From contig OY856410.1 in assembly GCA_963693085.1 (NCBI GenBank), positions 889,713,835 through 889,777,834 of the forward strand: DNA of 64,000 bases. The letters are read 5' to 3'. Shown in pieces: positions 60,024 to 64,000 of the stretch. Below the pieces are notes generated by a model. The model saw nothing but the letters and a program-made list of their open reading frames with translations, was not told the DNA's origin and made no database searches. Made by a program: the position numbers and the translations under genes. Each line of letters starts with the position of its first letter. The stretch's first letter is position 1. The stretch is from Alisma plantago-aquatica (taxonomy: Eukaryota > Streptophyta > Magnoliopsida > Alismatales > Alismataceae).

Positions 60024-63000
60024 CTTGTGAGAACTCGTTACACTAAATGAGATTATTCAAAACACAAAACACAAGTACTCATTAATTAAACACAAACCCA
60101 AATAATAGGGTTAATTAAAATTGATTTCAACAATTCCCAATTTGCTCAGAAAAATTTATATAAAATCCCAACAACTTTCTTTAATTCACATAATGCTCAA
60201 TATTTTCTAAAACTTCTTTGTAGCCTCATCTACAACATAAACTTTTCAAAGGTACACTATCCACATATTGAACATATACAAGCATCAACATGATGTAGAA
60301 AGATCGATTCAATCAAAACATTGTATACAAACTTTTCATCCAGACCTGAGAGTACATGGACGACTCTAGGACACACTAGACCGCTAAACAACCATCTCTA
60401 GGATTTATTACCTCAGATTCTCATCACTATCATGATATTTTTGTTGCGGTTGTCAATCACCTAAAAAATGTGGTGACCCACGAGATGAGACCCAGTCCCA
60501 GTGAGTGATATAACTATCTCCAACATATATTGATTACATTATATTAAATAGTAAATAACTAAGCAGTTGGAGTATATAATAGTCAATTGAGCAGATTGAA
60601 CAATTCAAGCATTCTAAACATATTAAGAAAGTAAGCTTAGCAACAAGTATGATTATCAATGTATATATATGTAACACATAAATCCATTTCATTTATCAGA
60701 TATCTACTTAGGTTTCATAAGGTTGCATCTAATAACAATCATTATCATTGATCTAACTATCATCATATGCCTAACTAATAACACAAGAAATCTAGAAGCA
60801 TAAGCATATTTGATATGTCTAGTAGTATGAAACGACTATCAATATTGGCATATTTAATAAAGTGAACATGTCTACATAATAAATAGAGCTAACATCATAA
60901 CACAACTAAATGTATAAGTGTAATTAGAAGTTTAAGCATTTCTAATTGCATAGGCATGGCTAGCAGTATTAGACATTGCTAGAAGCATAATTTTAATTAT
61001 CAGTGACAAAATAAATAGGTTTACAACATGAGCACATCTACAACACAAGCATATCTATCATTTCTCATTGTACTATATATAATATCTGTATAAGAAGATC
61101 AAACAAGGGTTACCATCCAATGTGAGGCATTGTGTATATCCCTAAACAGATATGCTACAAGGTTATCTTACATCTTTTATTACACCCTAGGGAGTTTGAG
61201 TCATACCACTCAAAGACCAACTGACCACCGCTTGGTCGCAATCAATTCCATATAAGATCTAGGAAGAACCAGACTCCAAGATCTTCTCCATACTCAATCA
61301 GTATGAGTCTGCACCGCAGTGACATAGTCAAACTGCAAAATAGTGACATATAGTCTTGTAACTAGCCCACCTTGGTATAGGTCACGATGCTAGAATTCAA
61401 GGTATTTAAATCAATCACTGAGTTAAAACCATAGTTGTCCTCTAATCACATCATGTTATAATCACTAAGACCCAATCGTAGTTGTTCTCAAAAAGTGGGT
61501 TAGGTATGACTGCATCCATCCTCTCGAAACACTTGGTGTCTGGATGATAAGCACCCCACATACTCAACAATATGTGCTCCAAGTTTCCCTTAGGAATACT
61601 CACTTCACCATCTGGCAAGTTCTGACACTCAGATGGATCTATGGCACATGGCACTACATGATTAGAATTTCACTTGATTAGATATTGCCAATTGAGTGAA
61701 TTAAGGCTTCATCATACAAATGGACATACAAACCCTAGTTTATTCTTAGCAAGAGTATGTCTATTGCAAATTTAGAAGATATAAAACATTTGAGGTATAA
61801 ATATTTATCACTTTACCACATACTATCATCTATTTCAAGATAATGGACCACACTTGTCGCCATACTATTACAAGATACCAATATCTTATCATAAGTTCTA
61901 GGGTTTTAACCTTTTTTGGAACATGAAGAGTATTCCACCTCAATAAGGGCTTCAAACCTTCGCAAAGGTCATTACGACCATCACATTATTCATAGAAAGG
62001 TTATCATCATCATTACATGCCTTAAACAAGGCTCAAAAGATCATCAGCAAATATGTGACCATAGGTATTATTATGGAAAGCCACTATGATATTCAAATAG
62101 TGATACATTATGGTTTCAACACAAGAAGAGTATAATACATTGTCACATTAATCATGAAAGAGGGATGATTATAACCAATCATCATCATTTAATTACATTA
62201 AGGTTAGGTATAGAGAACTATATCACATTGAAGTTACACACCCACTTATTATGGTCATTTATCAAATATAACTATAGGAGAGCAAGGGTATAACAACAAA
62301 TTAATGATATTGTACCATCGAATTCTCATCACTAGGACCCACCTATAATACCATGGGGCTCATTCTAATCCAATGGATGTTGAAGTATCCACTATCATTC
62401 ATTGGATCGGGTTCATTATTCAAAGTTATCAATTGAAGTATAGGTCTAACCATTAGATCAATTGAACTAAGGAGCCATTGGTTTAAGGTTTAGTCAAATC
62501 TAAAATCACATCCTTAACTAACCATATGTGGTGATGACTTTATCCACCATTAGTTTTTATCATTAAGTCAACATCGATTATTAGATCAACACTATATTCA
62601 TTTAACACCATCAGATATTAAGCTAATGTCATCATTAATTGATAACATCATTAAAGAATCAAACCACTACTCATTGAGAGTCCAATAGAGCCTAACACTG
62701 ACCTAATGTGTGACTATCAATTCACATCATTGTTCATAACCCTTGGTTAGCTCCTTTGGTTGTCATGAAGATGACACCATCAAGTCACGTGTTTAGAGGG
62801 GAAAATAACCTAGAAACCCTAATATGGACCTTCGATTGATAGGTGCTTAGCACCATAGGTGGTGATACCAACCTAAACCAAGTCATATACTTCCTTAGGA
62901 AGAATGTGTACATGATTATAGGTTCATCTAGAATTGGGAAAAAAACATGAAACACCATAAAAATTGAAATCTCAAACAAGCTTAGTTTCTTAATGCTTAA

Positions 63001-63533
63001 ATCACCATTTTTAAGCAAGAACATGAGCTGAAAAGCTTATAGTAACCAATATAAGTAAAGAGGGTTATAAAACTCGCCTCTAATGAGAAGAACAAACTTC
63101 TAGATGCAAGAAACTCGAGCCAAGAAGGTAGAAAAACTAAGAGGAAGCTCTAAACTCGGCCAAGCATGCACTCTTCTTCACAAGGACCCAAAACCCTAGA
63201 AGAAGAAGCAACAAGGGTTGGATATTGAGCTTTAAAGCAACTTTTACCATGGAACAGCAGAGTTCCGACCTTGAGGAATGTCAAAGGAAGGATAATATCA
63301 TGAAAATTGGAGAAGGAAGGAAGAAAACAACTTGCCTTGGTCAAAAACCCTAGAAGATGACCTTAGAAACCCTAGGTAGGGCTAGATGGAGCTCTAGGAG
63401 AGATTCTTCACCAAAAAGAGGTTGCCTTCTACCTTAGACCACTTTGTTAAGTAGACAAATAGAGAAAGGTCCGTGCTCTAATCTAGAGGAAAGAGGGAGT
63501 GAGCAATGACTTCGAATTGGGGATATGAAGGTG

Positions 63534-63541
63534 TATATATA
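63534..63541 (-). promoter_or_regulatory. TATA box of element C 5' LTR
   Basis: TATATATA in GAAGCTATATATACACC on minus, counterpart of 56995-57002. Confidence 0.6.
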
Positions 63542-63669
63542 GCTTCATGGATAAGGAAGGGGTCAAGCATGAGGTGCCCATGAGCTTTCCATGTGTCGAT
63601 ATCCTAGAGCTTCTATGTCCATGCAACACCTCCCTCACTTGCCACCTACACTTCCTCTACTTTACCCAT

Positions 63670-63752
63670 AACCTTATCCTCATCTTTATCCTTATCCTTA
63701 TCATGACCCTTATCCTTATCCTTATCTTTACCATTACTCTTATCCTTATCCA
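63670..63752. repeat. (CTTATC)n hexanucleotide patch, element C 5' LTR
   Basis: Shorter counterpart of 57122-57231 with the same ATGACC and TTTACCATTACT interruptions, so the patch pre-dates the insertion and then changed in length in one LTR. Confidence 0.92.
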
Positions 63753-64000
63753 TAAAGGGGAAAACCCCTAAAATATCCTTGAAGAGGAACACCTTCAAAC
63801 TAAGAACAAATAGGAGACCCATAGTCCAATAAATTATAGAATGATAAGGAAAACTATAAGGATCGTAATTCTTGTGAAAATATACAAAGAAAACCTCCCA
63901 ATTGGGTAAATTGTAGAAAAGTTCAAAATGTACCTAAAATTGCATAACTTGCTCAAACATTGTCCAAATTGGACCAAATTTGAAACTTAAGCCTGTGTTA

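Larger units (their letters stand above)
57579..60025 (-). other. Element C internal region, gag-pol lost
   Basis: Homologous to 25505-27872. Includes the conserved block next to the 3' LTR (57579-57615, GGATTTTGGGGGCGAAATCC on minus) and an AT-rich microsatellite patch at 58667-58742 not present in B, which has a short CT run at that place. Confidence 0.75.
53521..64000 (-). mobile_element. Element C: non-coding gypsy-like retrotransposon, same family as B (partial)
   Basis: Minus-strand element. The 5' LTR runs from beyond the window to 60026, the primer-binding site is 60023-60011 (TTGGTATCAGAGC, perfect), the internal region 60025-57579 (2.4 kb) and the 3' LTR 57578-53521 (4058 bp). The internal region aligns with that of B from end to end and likewise lacks gag and pol apart from a scrap next to the 3' LTR (frame reading KKFPSM then DFGGEIP). 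Two separate insertions with the same missing segment point to a non-autonomous subfamily (LARD-like) and not two accidental deletions. Confidence 0.88.
60026..64000 (-). repeat. Element C 5' LTR (cut by window end)
   Basis: Partner of 53521-57578, complete except for the last ~100 bp beyond position 64000. TATA box at 63534-63541 on minus. By eye it differs from the 3' LTR at very roughly one base in ten near the PBS end and less elsewhere. Confidence 0.9.

Overview
The window looks like nuclear DNA of a seed plant with a large, repeat-filled genome. The supporting evidence is a plant-type PIF/Harbinger element with GT-AG introns, a Ty3/gypsy retrotransposon of probable Del/Tekay type with LTRs of about 4 kb, a Cassandra TRIM whose LTRs carry 5S rRNA-derived sequence, and initiator-Met tRNA primer-binding sites. 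Base composition is clearly AT-rich. I see no intact host gene. Every recognisable coding region is a transposable-element gene, and every one is broken.

Layout. (1) 1-10740: remains of a PIF/Harbinger-type DNA transposon read on the minus strand. In transcription order it has a candidate 5' end near 10737, a CT-rich leader, a 5.1 kb tandem array of ~0.9 kb monomers (4262-9399), a duplicated 300 bp segment, a Myb/SANT-like ORF1 (3384-2284), a DDE transposase (2079-736) and a small GRF-zinc-finger-like ORF (556-131). (2) 10741-20703: gene-poor DNA holding a 1.2 kb dispersed repeat split by a 5.1 kb solo LTR (12281-17386) with a perfect 5 bp target duplication. (3) 20704-49127: a Russian-doll nest. 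The outermost layer is a Cassandra TRIM. Its 5' LTR is split by gypsy-like element B (20801-32215, minus strand). Its 3' LTR is split by gypsy element A (32692-48887, plus strand). The 3' LTR of A is itself split by element F (44968-48393). (4) 49128-53520: unresolved repeat-derived DNA with the second copy of the 1.2 kb dispersed repeat. (5) 53521-64000: element C (minus strand), the same non-coding family as B, running off the window.

How the parts relate. The LTRs of A, B, C and the solo LTR look like relatives. They share a TATA box placed alike, a recurring GCCCGATA-type motif in the A and solo LTRs, and a conserved block just before the 3' LTR in A, B and C. A still carries recognisable gag, protease, reverse transcriptase, RNase H, integrase and a chromodomain-like tail. 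B and C keep only the LTRs, the primer-binding site, the polypurine region and a scrap of the pol 3' end, so they would have depended on proteins from a relative of A. Nearly all premature stops in the Harbinger and gypsy genes are TAG or TGA, each one transition away from CAG, CGA or TGG. This suggests long methylation-driven decay.

All alignments were done by eye. Boundaries marked by target duplications and TG...CA ends are good to the base. Other boundaries are good to tens of bases.
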